In this document: one piece after another, positions 8,646 to 17,321 of the stretch
Position numbering within the stretch: position 1 is the first letter of the stretch
How the letters are laid out: every line of letters starts with the position of its first letter
From: an uncultured Oscillospiraceae bacterium
GTDB taxonomy: Bacteria; Bacillota; Clostridia; Oscillospirales; Ruminococcaceae
NCBI GenBank assembly: GCA_949295465.1
Contig: CASFKY010000020.1
Span: forward strand, 1 to 35,244
Length of the DNA stretch: 35,244 bases
Reading direction: 5' to 3'
Position numbers and translations under genes: made by a program
The notes under the pieces: model-generated
Told to the model about the DNA's origin: nothing
The model's database searches: none
What the model saw: the letters and a program-made list of their open reading frames with translations, nothing else

Positions 8646-9404
8646 ATGGTACAAAGCGTCGCCCGCACCCTGGATCTGCTGGAGGTGATGAAGCAGCCCC
8701 AGCGCAGCTTTTCCCTGGCCCAGCTCAGCGAGGCGGTAAACCTGCCCCCCAGCACCACCCACCGCATCCTCCAGACCCTGTGCGAAAAAAACTATGTGGT
8801 GCGGGACGAGCGGGCCCATCTGTACAGCCTGGGTCCCGCCCTCATCAGCCTGGGGGCCGCCGCCACCCACAACCTGGACCTGAAGAGCATCGCCACCCCT
8901 GTCTTGCAGCGGCTCTCCGGCCAGACCCGGGAGGACTCCTTCCTCATCATCCTCTCCGGCTACCGGGGCATTGTGCTGAGCCATGAGGACGGCCCCCGGA
9001 ACCTGAAGATCGTGGAAAAGCTGGGCCACGAGGTGGAGCTGCACTGCGGGGCCATCCGCAAGGCTCTGCTGGCCTACCAGGACGGAGCCTTTTTGCAAAA
9101 CTACCTGCGCCACTGCCAGGACACCTTTTGCAGCCACCCCATCACCGATTCCTCGGCACTGCTGGCCGAGCTGAAAGAGATCCGCCAGCAGGGGGTGGCC
9201 CTCACTTGCAGCGACTATATCCAGGACGCGGTGGGTATCGGCGCGCCGGTCTTTGACGCCCAGGGCCGGGTGCGCTCCTCCCTGGGGATCGTGCTGCCGG
9301 TGGGCCGGGCCAGCGCCCAGACCCAGGACCTGCTCAAGCAGATGGTCAAAAAAAGCGCCGCCGAACTGAGCACCTGTCTGGGCTACACCGGGGCAGGGCT
9401 GTGA
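8646..9404 (+). CDS. IclR-family transcriptional regulator
   Basis: The 252-residue product has the IclR layout: an N-terminal winged helix-turn-helix (about 1-70, with VARTLDLLEVM and LAQLSEAVNLPPSTTHRILQ as recognition part) and a C-terminal GAF-like effector domain (about 80-250). The C-terminal domain includes the segments LHCGAIRKALLAY and SDYIQDAVGIGAPVFD. IclR proteins usually control catabolic or transport operons by binding a small carboxylate. AAAGGAGG precedes the ATG at good distance. It follows the MATE gene closely and may control it; no operator could be assigned. Confidence 0.93.
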   Translation: MVQSVARTLDLLEVMKQPQRSFSLAQLSEAVNLPPSTTHRILQTLCEKNYVVRDERAHLYSLGPALISLGAAATHNLDLKSIATPVLQRLSGQTREDSFLIILSGYRGIVLSHEDGPRNLKIVEKLGHEVELHCGAIRKALLAYQDGAFLQNYLRHCQDTFCSHPITDSSALLAELKEIRQQGVALTCSDYIQDAVGIGAPVFDAQGRVRSSLGIVLPVGRASAQTQDLLKQMVKKSAAELSTCLGYTGAGL

Positions 9405-9420
9405 AAACCTTATTTTTGGA

Positions 9421-9455
9421 AAAAGAGGCAGGAGAGCGATGCTCTCCTGCCTCTT
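9421..9455. terminator. Bidirectional terminator between IclR and CotH genes
   Basis: A 15-bp perfect stem (9423-9437 with 9441-9455) has a GAT loop. The minus strand continues with TTTTT-rich sequence, so it serves the convergent CotH-like gene best and also ends the IclR transcript. Confidence 0.85.
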
Positions 9456-9460
9456 CCTGA

Positions 9461-11062
9461 TTATCCCGCCGTATACAGGCCCTGCCCGATCCAGCTTTCC
9501 GCCAGATCCCACCGCCTGTAGATCAGCTCTTCTGTTTCCTCCAGCGATATGCTCTCCCGGGTGCCGTCCGTGGATGTCCGGGTATTTTTCCAACGCTGCC
9601 GGTTGTGGGCCAGCCCGCCGGTAGCTTCCAGATACACACGGTTTTCTTCCAGGAGCGAACACAGATATTCCGGCCGGAATATCTCCCCGCTCATCTCTGT
9701 CCACCGCTGCTGTGCCAGGAGGACGGTTCCTTCGGGATCCATCTGGCACAGGGCCTTGAGTTCCCGGTCCACCAGCAAATCCGCCGCCATTTCCTCCATA
9801 TCCCGATAGGTGTCCGGTCTGGAATCCGCCCCCAGAACCGTATCCGTATCATACAGCACCCGCTGTATTTTCCCGTTTTGGGCCTTCCAGAGATACAGCT
9901 GATTGCTGCTCATGCCGTCTATTGCATAGATCCATTGCTTGTACAGTGCCACATCCACCAGGTTGTCCAGGTCCGCAAACTGCTCTGTCTGCGCTTTGTC
10001 GCTCTCGGTCCCCTCTTTCCACCATAGCTGGCTGGCATAGTTGCTCATCGGTTCCCATATTTTTTCCACATACTCTTTGGGCCATTCCACCATCAGGCGG
10101 TCATCCCAGTTGGTGATCTGCTCCCCTTCCAGAGTGTTCAGCGCCCACGGCACCCACAGATCCACATTCTTGGCCAACTTGTAAAGCCGGTCTTCCTCTG
10201 TCAGACCGTATGTTTTCTGATCCAGCGGCGCGGCTATCCCGTAAACCCCTCTGTATTCTCCGTCCAGATACAGCTCCAGATATTCTATTTCGTTGGTCTT
10301 TGGCTGGCCTGTGAGTTCCGCCCATTGGTTCCACAGATCACAGACCGCTTTTTCCTTGCAGAGCGTCTCGTCCGCCGCCAGAGAATAGAGCCTCCAGTCA
10401 TCATCCTCCCGCAGACCCAGTATGGAGGCGTTGGCCTGCCCTCCCTGCTCATCCAGCAAGCTGATCTTATAATTTTTCTTGGCAAAGGTCAGGCTGCCAA
10501 AACCACGCACATGATAGGAGATAGGAGTCTCCAAAAATCTTTCCCCTGCGTCTTCTGCCCCCATATCGAACACCCGAAGTGTCCCATATCCTTCCTCGCC
10601 CAGCTGAGAATAGAATTTTTCTGTATGGATTTCCAATACCGGCAGCGCCGTAACCGAAATTTGAACTTCCTGCCATGCTGTCCCCACCTTTACATAGGCA
10701 GAAAGAGGGTCTCCCTCCCTCAGCGCCCGAGCTTTATCCTGCCAGCTCCCTTCGCTCAGGCAGATCGGAGCCGCCAGCCCGTCAACCTGCGCATCCAGTC
10801 TGCCCTCCCACTCCTCAGCCAGGCTCTGCGGCAGGCAAAATACTCCGCTTTCTTTATCCGCCGGCAGCTTTCTGCCCTCTAAGAAAAGATCAATCCTGTC
10901 CGCCTCTCCTTCTGTTTTCTGCAAATTTTCCGCCTTTTCGGCGCTCAGCGCCGGGCAATCCAGGATGCTTTTTCCTCGAACAAAAAGGCCGAACGCAGAG
11001 AGCGCCGCAAGCAAACAGAGCGCCAGCAAGAAGAGTTCCTTTTTTACTGTGTACTTCCTCAT
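9461..11062 (-). CDS. CotH-like protein (CotH kinase family), membrane-anchored
   Basis: The 533-residue product has an N-terminal hydrophobic segment (about 10-28) after basic residues, consistent with a signal anchor. The central domain matches the CotH family: YHVRGFGSLTFAKKNYKISL (183-202), a DDDWRLYSLAADETL segment near 220, and a YDTDTVLG motif late in the chain that corresponds to the metal-binding DxD of CotH kinases. CotH of Bacillus phosphorylates spore coat proteins, but related proteins occur widely as extracellular or surface proteins in Clostridia, so the role here is open. The start ATG has only a weak ribosome binding site (GGGAAC). Codon and base use look less GC-rich than the neighbours, which may point to transfer. 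Confidence 0.85.
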   Translation of the reverse strand: MRKYTVKKELFLLALCLLAALSAFGLFVRGKSILDCPALSAEKAENLQKTEGEADRIDLFLEGRKLPADKESGVFCLPQSLAEEWEGRLDAQVDGLAAPICLSEGSWQDKARALREGDPLSAYVKVGTAWQEVQISVTALPVLEIHTEKFYSQLGEEGYGTLRVFDMGAEDAGERFLETPISYHVRGFGSLTFAKKNYKISLLDEQGGQANASILGLREDDDWRLYSLAADETLCKEKAVCDLWNQWAELTGQPKTNEIEYLELYLDGEYRGVYGIAAPLDQKTYGLTEEDRLYKLAKNVDLWVPWALNTLEGEQITNWDDRLMVEWPKEYVEKIWEPMSNYASQLWWKEGTESDKAQTEQFADLDNLVDVALYKQWIYAIDGMSSNQLYLWKAQNGKIQRVLYDTDTVLGADSRPDTYRDMEEMAADLLVDRELKALCQMDPEGTVLLAQQRWTEMSGEIFRPEYLCSLLEENRVYLEATGGLAHNRQRWKNTRTSTDGTRESISLEETEELIYRRWDLAESWIGQGLYTAG

Positions 11063-11090
11063 TTTTCTTGTTCCCGATTTGTTTTTTTAT

Positions 11091-11119
11091 ATTTTATCAT
11101 GCCTGGATGACCCTGTAAA
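11091..11119 (-). promoter_or_regulatory. Sigma-A promoter of the CotH-like gene
   Basis: On the minus strand TTTACA (11114-11119), a 17-bp spacer and TAAAAT (11091-11096) stand about 30 bp before the ATG at 11062. Confidence 0.75.
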
Positions 11120-11131
11120 TTTAATTGGAGA

Positions 11132-11173
11132 AAAAGAGCGCCCCCGCTGTTTTGTCCAAAACAGCGGGGGCGC
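11132..11173 (-). terminator. Terminator of the glutamate-fermentation operon
   Basis: GCGCCCCCGCTGTTTT (11138-11153) pairs perfectly with 11158-11173. On the minus strand it is followed by CTCTTTTTC. It lies about 35 bp after the hgdB stop codon. Confidence 0.9.
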
Positions 11174-11208
11174 TTCTATGTGCTCAAATCAAGTATGGAA
11201 AAAGTGCC

Positions 11209-12363
11209 TTACTTGGCCATCTCCAGCACGTCGGCAAAGGCCTGGATGGCGGTGCTGGCCTGACCGAAGTCCCGCATCTGCTGGTCCACGCCCAGCTTGA
11301 TGTGAGGCACGCCGGCCGCATCCAGAGCTTTCTTCAGGTAGGGATACTCCATCTCCTCGGGGTCGCAGAACTGCTGCATGAACAGCACCAGACCCTGGGC
11401 GCCGCTCTCCTTGACCAGGTTGGCCACATGCTCGCCGCGGCGGTTGGAGCTGGAGTGCTCGTCGTACAGCAGCACATCGTAGTCCTGGGCGGCGAACTGC
11501 AAAGCCAGCGCCATCATGGGATCGTCGTTCTCGGGCACATCCACCCGGAAAGAGCGGCTCTCATGGGCCACGTCATCGGCGGCAATGGCGATGTGGTTGT
11601 CCTCAAAGATCTTGAGCAGGGAGGGGTTGTCGCAGATGATGCCGCTGGTGACCACCTTGGTGCCCTTCCAGTCGCAGACGGGCAGGGCCTTCAGCAGGCC
11701 GTTCAGCTCGGTGAGCTTGGCGGTGTACTCGTCCTTCAGCATAAACCAGGAGGCCTTCAGCACGGCGCTGCGCATGGTGGGGGTGATCACGTCGCAGTGC
11801 TCGCCGGCCAGCTTCACAAACTCACGGCGGGCAGCGCGGCTGGCGTTGTACACCTTGATGGCCTCTTTCAGGGCCTCGTCGGTGATGGGCGCGCCGCTGA
11901 TCTCCTCCAGCGCATTCTTCACATTGGTGTACTGGTCAATGCAGAACTTCAGGCCGTAGGCCGGCTTGCGGTTCTGGGGATGGGCCAGGAAGATGGTGGG
12001 CATCTTGTGCAGCTTCTTCATGGCCACACGGATGTTCTGGCTCATGGGACGCAGGGTGTCGCAGATGGTGGGAGTGATCACACCGTCCAGCTGATCCATG
12101 GTGCCGTCCAGCAGCATCTCCAGCGCCAGCTGGGCGATGGTGCAGTAGAAGGTGGCGCAGTATTCCTTGGCCTGGCTGATGGTCTTGGTGTTGGAGCCCC
12201 AGATCCCCATGGGGACCATGCCGGCGGCATACACCAGTTCCTCAGGTGCATAGTAGGGCAGCACGCCGATCACCTTTTTGCCGGCGGCCTTGTAGTTGTC
12301 CAGCTGACGGGCGGGGGAAGCCGCAACCGTCTGGAACTCTTTTACGATGCTTTCGATGCTCAT
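11209..12363 (-). CDS. hgdB: (R)-2-hydroxyglutaryl-CoA dehydratase, beta subunit
   Basis: The 384-residue product is close in length to HgdB of Acidaminococcus fermentans (379). Together with HgdA it forms the Fe-S dehydratase that removes water from 2-hydroxyglutaryl-CoA through a ketyl radical. Family features are an N-terminal KVIGVLPYYAPEELVYAAGMVP segment, the cysteines in KEYCATFYC and TICDTLRP, and the C-terminal MQQFCDPEE segment, positions where HgdB-type subunits bind [4Fe-4S]. The stop of hgdA and the hgdB ATG are 3 bp apart, and GGAGG lies within the hgdA end, so the subunits are translationally coupled. It is the last gene of the operon, before a strong terminator. Confidence 0.95.
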   Translation of the reverse strand: MSIESIVKEFQTVAASPARQLDNYKAAGKKVIGVLPYYAPEELVYAAGMVPMGIWGSNTKTISQAKEYCATFYCTIAQLALEMLLDGTMDQLDGVITPTICDTLRPMSQNIRVAMKKLHKMPTIFLAHPQNRKPAYGLKFCIDQYTNVKNALEEISGAPITDEALKEAIKVYNASRAARREFVKLAGEHCDVITPTMRSAVLKASWFMLKDEYTAKLTELNGLLKALPVCDWKGTKVVTSGIICDNPSLLKIFEDNHIAIAADDVAHESRSFRVDVPENDDPMMALALQFAAQDYDVLLYDEHSSSNRRGEHVANLVKESGAQGLVLFMQQFCDPEEMEYPYLKKALDAAGVPHIKLGVDQQMRDFGQASTAIQAFADVLEMAK

Positions 12364-12366
12364 TGT

Positions 12367-13662
12367 TCAGTCCTCCTTGGCAGCCTTGTTCTTGGCGTTC
12401 TGCTCCATGGCTTCCACCAGGCCCTGAACGCGGGTGAGATACTGAGCCTCGTTGAAGTTGCGGGGGTCAGCCTGGTCGCCGTCGAAGCCTGCGCAGGGGA
12501 TGCCCAGATCCTCGGTGAAGCGGCGCTGCATCTCGGCCATGTAGCCGGACCAGGGCTTGCAGCTGCGGTTGTAGTGGACCAGCACGCCGTCCACCTTGTT
12601 CTCCCGGCAGATGCCTTCACGCCAGTCGACGCCCTGCTCGATGCACACCGAGTTGGGAGCCTTGCAGTAGGCGCGGGCCATGCTGTCCAGATCATCGTAC
12701 ACAAAGCCGAAAGCGGGGGCGTACACCACGGCGGTCACGTTGACGCCGTTGGCCTTCAGGGGCTTGAACAGGGCCTTCAGGTTGGGCCAGCAGGGAATGC
12801 CCTCGAACATGATCCGATACTTCTCGGGGAAGGGAGTGGTGGTGGTGCCGTTCTTCACATGCTCTTCCAGCTCGCTGGCCAGCAGCTCAAAAGCCTCGGC
12901 GGTCTGGACCTTGCCGCGGGCGGTCACCACGTCGGCCATGTGGTTGAACAGGTCAAAGCCGCTCATGGGGGCGGGCTTGTACTGCAGATAGTCGCACACC
13001 TTCAGCCAGGCCTTGGCGGTGCGGTTGGCGCACTCGCAGGCATGCTCAAAGCGGGCGGGGTCCATCTTCTTGCCGGCGATCACTTCCAGCTGCTTGATGG
13101 CGTCGTCAAACTGACCCCGGATGTAGGCCACCTGGGAATCGCTGACGGTCACATCGTTGTTGTAGGGCACGTCGATCATGATGAGGGGGATGTTGTGCAT
13201 CCGGGCGATGTTCTCATACCACTTGGTCATGCAGTTGCAGATGTTGTTGCAGCAGAGCACGAAGTCGGGCTGAGGCATACGGCGGGACTCGTTGGTGGTC
13301 TCCACGCCGGCCGAGTAGGCCAAGCTGATGCGGGCGTAGCCGCAGATATCGGCGTCATAGCCCATATCCTCGGCGGCCTGGCACATCCGCTCGCCGTCAT
13401 GCTGGGCGCCGATGCCGGCAGCCTGGTTTTCGGGGTAGACCACGGCCAGGTCCAGGGCCTCGGCAATCTCGCAGGGGAACTTGGAAGAGGACCAGCCCAC
13501 AGGACGGCCGGCCTTCTTGGCCTCCCAGGCGGCGGCGTACACGTCAGACACCACCTTGCGCAGGGCGGCAACGCCGGGGCTCACCGGCTTGGGTGCTTTC
13601 TTTACAGGGGCCGCAGGGGCGGCTTCCTGAGCGGGGGCTGCGTTTTTTTCCATTTCAGCCAT
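12367..13662 (-). CDS. hgdA: (R)-2-hydroxyglutaryl-CoA dehydratase, alpha subunit
   Basis: The 431-residue product belongs to the HgdA/FldB dehydratase-subunit family and is the partner of HgdB. Signature regions include WSSSKFPCEIAEAL with the cluster cysteine, an FVLCCNNICNCMTKWYE segment rich in cysteines, and the C-terminal VLVHYNRSCKPWSGYMAE region. The first 30 residues are an Ala/Pro/Lys-rich extension that looks like a flexible tail. ATG at 13662 is preceded by GGAGG at 11 nt; an internal ATG at 13653 is a possible alternative. The 83 bp between hgdC and hgdA show no terminator. Confidence 0.95.
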   Translation of the reverse strand: MAEMEKNAAPAQEAAPAAPVKKAPKPVSPGVAALRKVVSDVYAAAWEAKKAGRPVGWSSSKFPCEIAEALDLAVVYPENQAAGIGAQHDGERMCQAAEDMGYDADICGYARISLAYSAGVETTNESRRMPQPDFVLCCNNICNCMTKWYENIARMHNIPLIMIDVPYNNDVTVSDSQVAYIRGQFDDAIKQLEVIAGKKMDPARFEHACECANRTAKAWLKVCDYLQYKPAPMSGFDLFNHMADVVTARGKVQTAEAFELLASELEEHVKNGTTTTPFPEKYRIMFEGIPCWPNLKALFKPLKANGVNVTAVVYAPAFGFVYDDLDSMARAYCKAPNSVCIEQGVDWREGICRENKVDGVLVHYNRSCKPWSGYMAEMQRRFTEDLGIPCAGFDGDQADPRNFNEAQYLTRVQGLVEAMEQNAKNKAAKED

Positions 13663-13745
13663 GATATCTCATTCCTCCATAATCTAATGGGTGATAAGTG
13701 TACGGCCCAAGGGCCGCGCGCCTGAAAACAAGGGGCAAGTCTCTC

Positions 13746-14528
13746 TTATTTGGAGACCTTCTGGTAGGCAAAGAGGGCCGCGCCCAGAGCGCCCACATAC
13801 TGGGTGAGGGGCGAGGTGTGCACTTCATGGCCCAGCTGTTCCTGCAGGGCCTGCACCACACCCGCGTTCTGGGCCACACCGCCGGTCATGACCACCATGT
13901 CCTGCACGCCCACCCGGTGGGCCAGGCCCACCACACGGGCAGCCACCGAATGGTGGATGCCGTTGATGATGTCGCACTTGTCGGTGGCCTGAGCCAGCTG
14001 GCTGATGACCTCGCTCTCGGCAAAGACGGTGCAGGTGGAGCTGATGGCCACCTTCTTGGTGGACAGTGCGCCCAGACGGCCCAGGTCGCCCACCTTCACC
14101 TCCAGCACACGGGCCATCACGTCCAGGAAACGGCCGGTGCCGGCGGCACATTTGTCGTTCATCTGGAAGTTGACCATCGCGCCGTTTTCGATGTGCATGA
14201 CTTTCACATCCTGGCCGCCGATGTCAATGACGGTGTGCACCTGGGGGAACAGGAAATATGCGCCGCGGGCATGGCAGCTCAGTTCGCTCATCTGCTTGTC
14301 GGCAAAGCCTTCCAGGGAGTTGCGGCCGTAGCCGGTGGCCAGGATAAAGGCCATGTCTTCCCGCTTCAGGCCGGCGTTTTCCAGCACCTGGTTGATGGCC
14401 CGTTCGGGACCGCTGGTGCCGGCGCCCACATCGATGAGGCTCTTGGCCACCAGTTCCTTGCCGTCCTTGAGAATCACGCATTTGGACGCGGTGGACCCCA
14501 CGTCGATGCCCAGAGTATAAATTGCCAT
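13746..14528 (-). CDS. hgdC: (R)-2-hydroxyglutaryl-CoA dehydratase activator (archerase)
   Basis: The 260-residue product equals the length of A. fermentans HgdC. It is an ASKHA-fold ATPase homodimer with one bridging [4Fe-4S] cluster that pushes one electron into HgdAB per activation, at the cost of ATP. GIDVGSTASK (7-16) is the nucleotide-binding loop and GGQDVK (104-109) the second phosphate motif. Cys127 (in KCAAGTG) and Cys166 (in SSTCTVF) fall at the known cluster-ligand positions of the family. The ATG at 14528 is chosen over the upstream in-frame start at 14585 because the fold begins directly after it and GGAG sits 9 nt upstream. Confidence 0.96.
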   Translation of the reverse strand: MAIYTLGIDVGSTASKCVILKDGKELVAKSLIDVGAGTSGPERAINQVLENAGLKREDMAFILATGYGRNSLEGFADKQMSELSCHARGAYFLFPQVHTVIDIGGQDVKVMHIENGAMVNFQMNDKCAAGTGRFLDVMARVLEVKVGDLGRLGALSTKKVAISSTCTVFAESEVISQLAQATDKCDIINGIHHSVAARVVGLAHRVGVQDMVVMTGGVAQNAGVVQALQEQLGHEVHTSPLTQYVGALGAALFAYQKVSK

Positions 14529-14598
14529 TGGTTGTTTCTCCACTTTTTGTTCAGGATCTCCCGCCCGGGGGCGGGGTGCGGGCACATGCCCTTACAGA

Positions 14599-14682
14599 CT
14601 TTTTGGCGCGGCGGGCCTGCCGCCGCGCCAAAAGCCCTTATATCGTTGCTTTTAGGCTGTTTTCCGGCTCTGCCGGAAAATC
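14599..14682. repeat. Two inverted repeats between gcdA and hgdC
   Basis: TTTTGGCGCGGCGG (14601-14614) pairs with 14620-14633, and TTTTCCGGC (14660-14668) pairs with 14672-14680. Both have Ts on the 5' arm and As on the 3' arm, so neither is a standard terminator for the operon strand. They sit right after the gcdA stop inside the operon and may set mRNA stability or partial attenuation between the decarboxylase/transferase part and the dehydratase part. Confidence 0.55.
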
Positions 14683-16446
14683 TTATTTGTGGCCGTTGTC
14701 GTAGTCGCGGATCATCCGGGGGATCAGCATCTGATGGAAGGGGCAGATGCTCTCCGGGTTCTGGTAGACAGAATCGGCAAACGCAATGATGTAGTTGCGC
14801 AGCACAGGCATATCCACCACTTCATCCACGAAGCCCTGTTTGGCGCAGAAGGCGGGCTTGGACTTCTCGTTGTAGTCCTCGATCAGCTCGTTCATCTTCT
14901 TAATGGTGTCATCCAGGGGCTTGCCGGCCTTCTGATCCTTCACCAGACGGCCGGTGTACATGGCAGCCGCGGCGGTCTCGCCGTTCATCACGTTGATCTC
15001 GGTGGCGGCGGTGCCCAGGCTGAAGGCGTTGTTGTCGTTGCCCTGAGGGCCGCCCAGCACATAGTGGGCAGCGGCGGTGCCGCGGCGCAGGGTGATCTCC
15101 ATCATGGGCAGCTTGGAGCTCTGGATGGAGTAGATCAGGCTCTGGCCCAGACCCAGCAGCTCGGCCTTCTCGGCGTCGTCGCCCACGTCGATGCCGGTGG
15201 TATCCTGGATCCAGATCATGGGGATGCGGTCACGGGCGCAGAGGGTGACGAACTCGTTCATCTTGATGAGGCCCTGGCGGTACAGCTTGCCGCCGGCGCC
15301 GATGGATCCCTTGCCGTTGTCGCCCTTGTACTCGGGGTAGTTCATGAAGAAGCCCTGCACGTTGGCCACAACGCCCACCAGCAGGCCGTCTACCTTGGCC
15401 AGGCCGGTGATCATCTCGGGGCCGTAGCCCTTGCGGAACTCCATGAACTCGCTGCCGTCGAACAGGCGGCCGATGACACTGTACATGTCATAGGGGCGCT
15501 TTTTGTTCATGGGCACCAGGTCATACAGCTCGTTGGGGTCCTGGGCGGGAGCCTTGGGGTCGTCTACCCGGAAGAAGTCCAGGTTGTAGGTGGGCAGCAT
15601 ATCCATGTACTTCTTGATGCCGGCCAGCACGCCCTGCTCCTCGGCGTACACCTCACGGAAGAAGCCGGTCTCATTGTAGTGGATGGCCACACGTCCCGGA
15701 GGATCGGTACGGACGCCCTCGCTGCCCTTGATGAGGGCCTCGGCGCCCTCCTGGTCCACATAGCCCTTGGGGTTCATGCCGCCCACGATGCCGGCGCCGC
15801 CCACGGCCATGTTGGCCTTCTGATGAGCGATCAGGATGGTGGGGCTGATGGAGTGATAGCCGCCGCCGGCGGGGTTGGTGCCGTAGATGCCCACGATGAC
15901 GGGCACGCCCATCTGGTTCAGCTCGCTGTTGCGGTAGAAGGGAGTGCCGCCGCCCCGACGGTTGGGGTACACCTTTTCCTGCTCGTCCAGCTCCACGCCG
16001 GCGCAGTTCAGGATGTACACCAGGGGGATGCGCAGCCGCTTGGCAGTGTCGCTGCCCCGCAGCAGGTTGTCGGCCTGGCCGGGCACCCAGGTGCCGGCGT
16101 GCTTTTTGTTGTCGGAGGCAATGATCACAGCCCACTTGCCGTTGATGCGGCCCAGCCCCTTGAGGATGCTGGTGGAGCCGTTCTTATTGTCCTGGGGGTT
16201 GTAGATGGTGTTCAGAGGGCACCAGGTGCCGGGATCTACCAGCTGCTGGACCCGCTGAGAGGCGGTCATCTGACCCTTGGCGTTCATGTCCGCGTCGGAC
16301 TTGCCGGCCGCAATGGCAGAGGCGGCAAGCGCGTGGATTTCTTCCTCAACTTTTTTCAGCTCTTCGACATTGGTAGGGTCCGCCTTGACGGCCTTGCCCA
16401 CTACGCCCATCTTCTGAAAATAGCTGGGCATCGAATAGTCACCCAT
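14683..16446 (-). CDS. gcdA: Glutaconyl-CoA decarboxylase, alpha subunit (carboxyltransferase)
   Basis: The 587-residue product has exactly the length of A. fermentans GcdA. It transfers the carboxyl group from glutaconyl-CoA to the biotin of GcdC, giving crotonyl-CoA. It has two crotonase-fold halves: the N-terminal half includes KWAVIIASDNKKHAG and NRRGGGTPFYRNSELNQMG, and the C-terminal half includes PMIWIQDTTGIDVGDDAE, HYVLGGPQGND and the late DNAFSLGTAATEI-like region. ATG at 16446 has AAAGGAG at good spacing. It lies between gctB (50 bp) and hgdC (154 bp with two hairpins). The enzyme is the soluble, membrane-attached part of the Na+ pump. Confidence 0.96.
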   Translation of the reverse strand: MGDYSMPSYFQKMGVVGKAVKADPTNVEELKKVEEEIHALAASAIAAGKSDADMNAKGQMTASQRVQQLVDPGTWCPLNTIYNPQDNKNGSTSILKGLGRINGKWAVIIASDNKKHAGTWVPGQADNLLRGSDTAKRLRIPLVYILNCAGVELDEQEKVYPNRRGGGTPFYRNSELNQMGVPVIVGIYGTNPAGGGYHSISPTILIAHQKANMAVGGAGIVGGMNPKGYVDQEGAEALIKGSEGVRTDPPGRVAIHYNETGFFREVYAEEQGVLAGIKKYMDMLPTYNLDFFRVDDPKAPAQDPNELYDLVPMNKKRPYDMYSVIGRLFDGSEFMEFRKGYGPEMITGLAKVDGLLVGVVANVQGFFMNYPEYKGDNGKGSIGAGGKLYRQGLIKMNEFVTLCARDRIPMIWIQDTTGIDVGDDAEKAELLGLGQSLIYSIQSSKLPMMEITLRRGTAAAHYVLGGPQGNDNNAFSLGTAATEINVMNGETAAAAMYTGRLVKDQKAGKPLDDTIKKMNELIEDYNEKSKPAFCAKQGFVDEVVDMPVLRNYIIAFADSVYQNPESICPFHQMLIPRMIRDYDNGHK

Positions 16447-16496
16447 GATGGTTACTCCTTTTTATTCTGTAAGTATTTTCCCGCGGGGTATCCCGA

Positions 16497-17300
16497 TTAC
16501 TCCTTGGGAACCTTGATGAAGGCCTGGCCGGGGTCGATCTCCTCCCGGATCAGCCGGATGATGTCGGGGCCGGGGCCCTCCATCAGCTGGGCGCGGGAGA
16601 CGTCCACCTCAAAGCCGGTGTTGGCCTGCACCATCTCGGGGCTGGAGAAGGGATAGTAGTAGGCCAGGTACATCCGCTTGGTCTCTTCGTCGAACTTCAT
16701 GATGCCCAGATCGGTAACCACCATCTGAGGGCCGCGGTTGCCGGGCAGGCCGGCGCGCTCACGGCCTCCGGGGCCATCCATCCAGCCGCAGCTGGTGATG
16801 TAGTCGATCTTCTCCATAAAGCGGCGCTTCTGGTGCTGCATCATGATGATGGTGTTGCAGTAGGTGGCGATGCCGTTGGCGCCGCCGGAGCCGGTGAACC
16901 GGGTCTGGGGCTTGACATAGTCGCCCTTGCCGTAAATGCAGGTGGAGTTCACATTGCCGTAGGGGTCGATCTGGGCGCCGCCGATGAAGGCCACCAGCCG
17001 ATCCTCGTCATGGAGCCACTCGTTGGCCTCAAAGCCGATGAAGCGGATGTTGGGCCACTGCACGGCGCAATGAGCCATGAAGCGGTTGTCGCCCACGCTG
17101 CGGGGCACCTCCACGGGGGAGCAGTCCATCAGGCCGCTCTCCACAATGGGGTGGCAGGAGGGGCAGATGGCCCGCTTGGCCAGGGAAGCGCCGATCAGGG
17201 GCAGGCCGGTGCCGACGATGACGATCTGGTTTTCTTTGATATTCTTCGCAATGGCATATGCCTGCATTTCCTGTTTGGTGTACTTAGTATAGTCAGCCAT
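16497..17300 (-). CDS. gctB: Glutaconate CoA-transferase, subunit B
   Basis: The 267-residue product resembles A. fermentans GctB (266 residues) along its whole length. With GctA it moves CoA from acetyl-CoA to (R)-2-hydroxyglutarate or glutaconate. The catalytic glutamate that forms the CoA thioester is Glu54 in PIVESGLMDCSPVE, at the same number as in the characterised enzyme. FIGGAQIDPYGNVNS and the FTGSGGANGIA oxyanion-hole region are present. The start at 17300 (MADYTKY) is chosen because GGGAGG lies 9 nt upstream; a TTG 9 nt earlier is less likely. The gap to gctA is 21 bp. Confidence 0.96.
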   Translation of the reverse strand: MADYTKYTKQEMQAYAIAKNIKENQIVIVGTGLPLIGASLAKRAICPSCHPIVESGLMDCSPVEVPRSVGDNRFMAHCAVQWPNIRFIGFEANEWLHDEDRLVAFIGGAQIDPYGNVNSTCIYGKGDYVKPQTRFTGSGGANGIATYCNTIIMMQHQKRRFMEKIDYITSCGWMDGPGGRERAGLPGNRGPQMVVTDLGIMKFDEETKRMYLAYYYPFSSPEMVQANTGFEVDVSRAQLMEGPGPDIIRLIREEIDPGQAFIKVPKE

Positions 17301-17321
17301 TTCTCTCAACCTCCCTGCTTC

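Noticed and set aside
5301-9749. 1482-codon minus-strand open frame over glnS, MATE and IclR genes
   Set aside because: It runs antisense to three recognised genes and shows no protein family features.
11125-13725. 866-codon plus-strand open frame opposite hgdA and hgdB
   Set aside because: It is the antisense shadow of highly conserved genes, with typical GC-driven composition.
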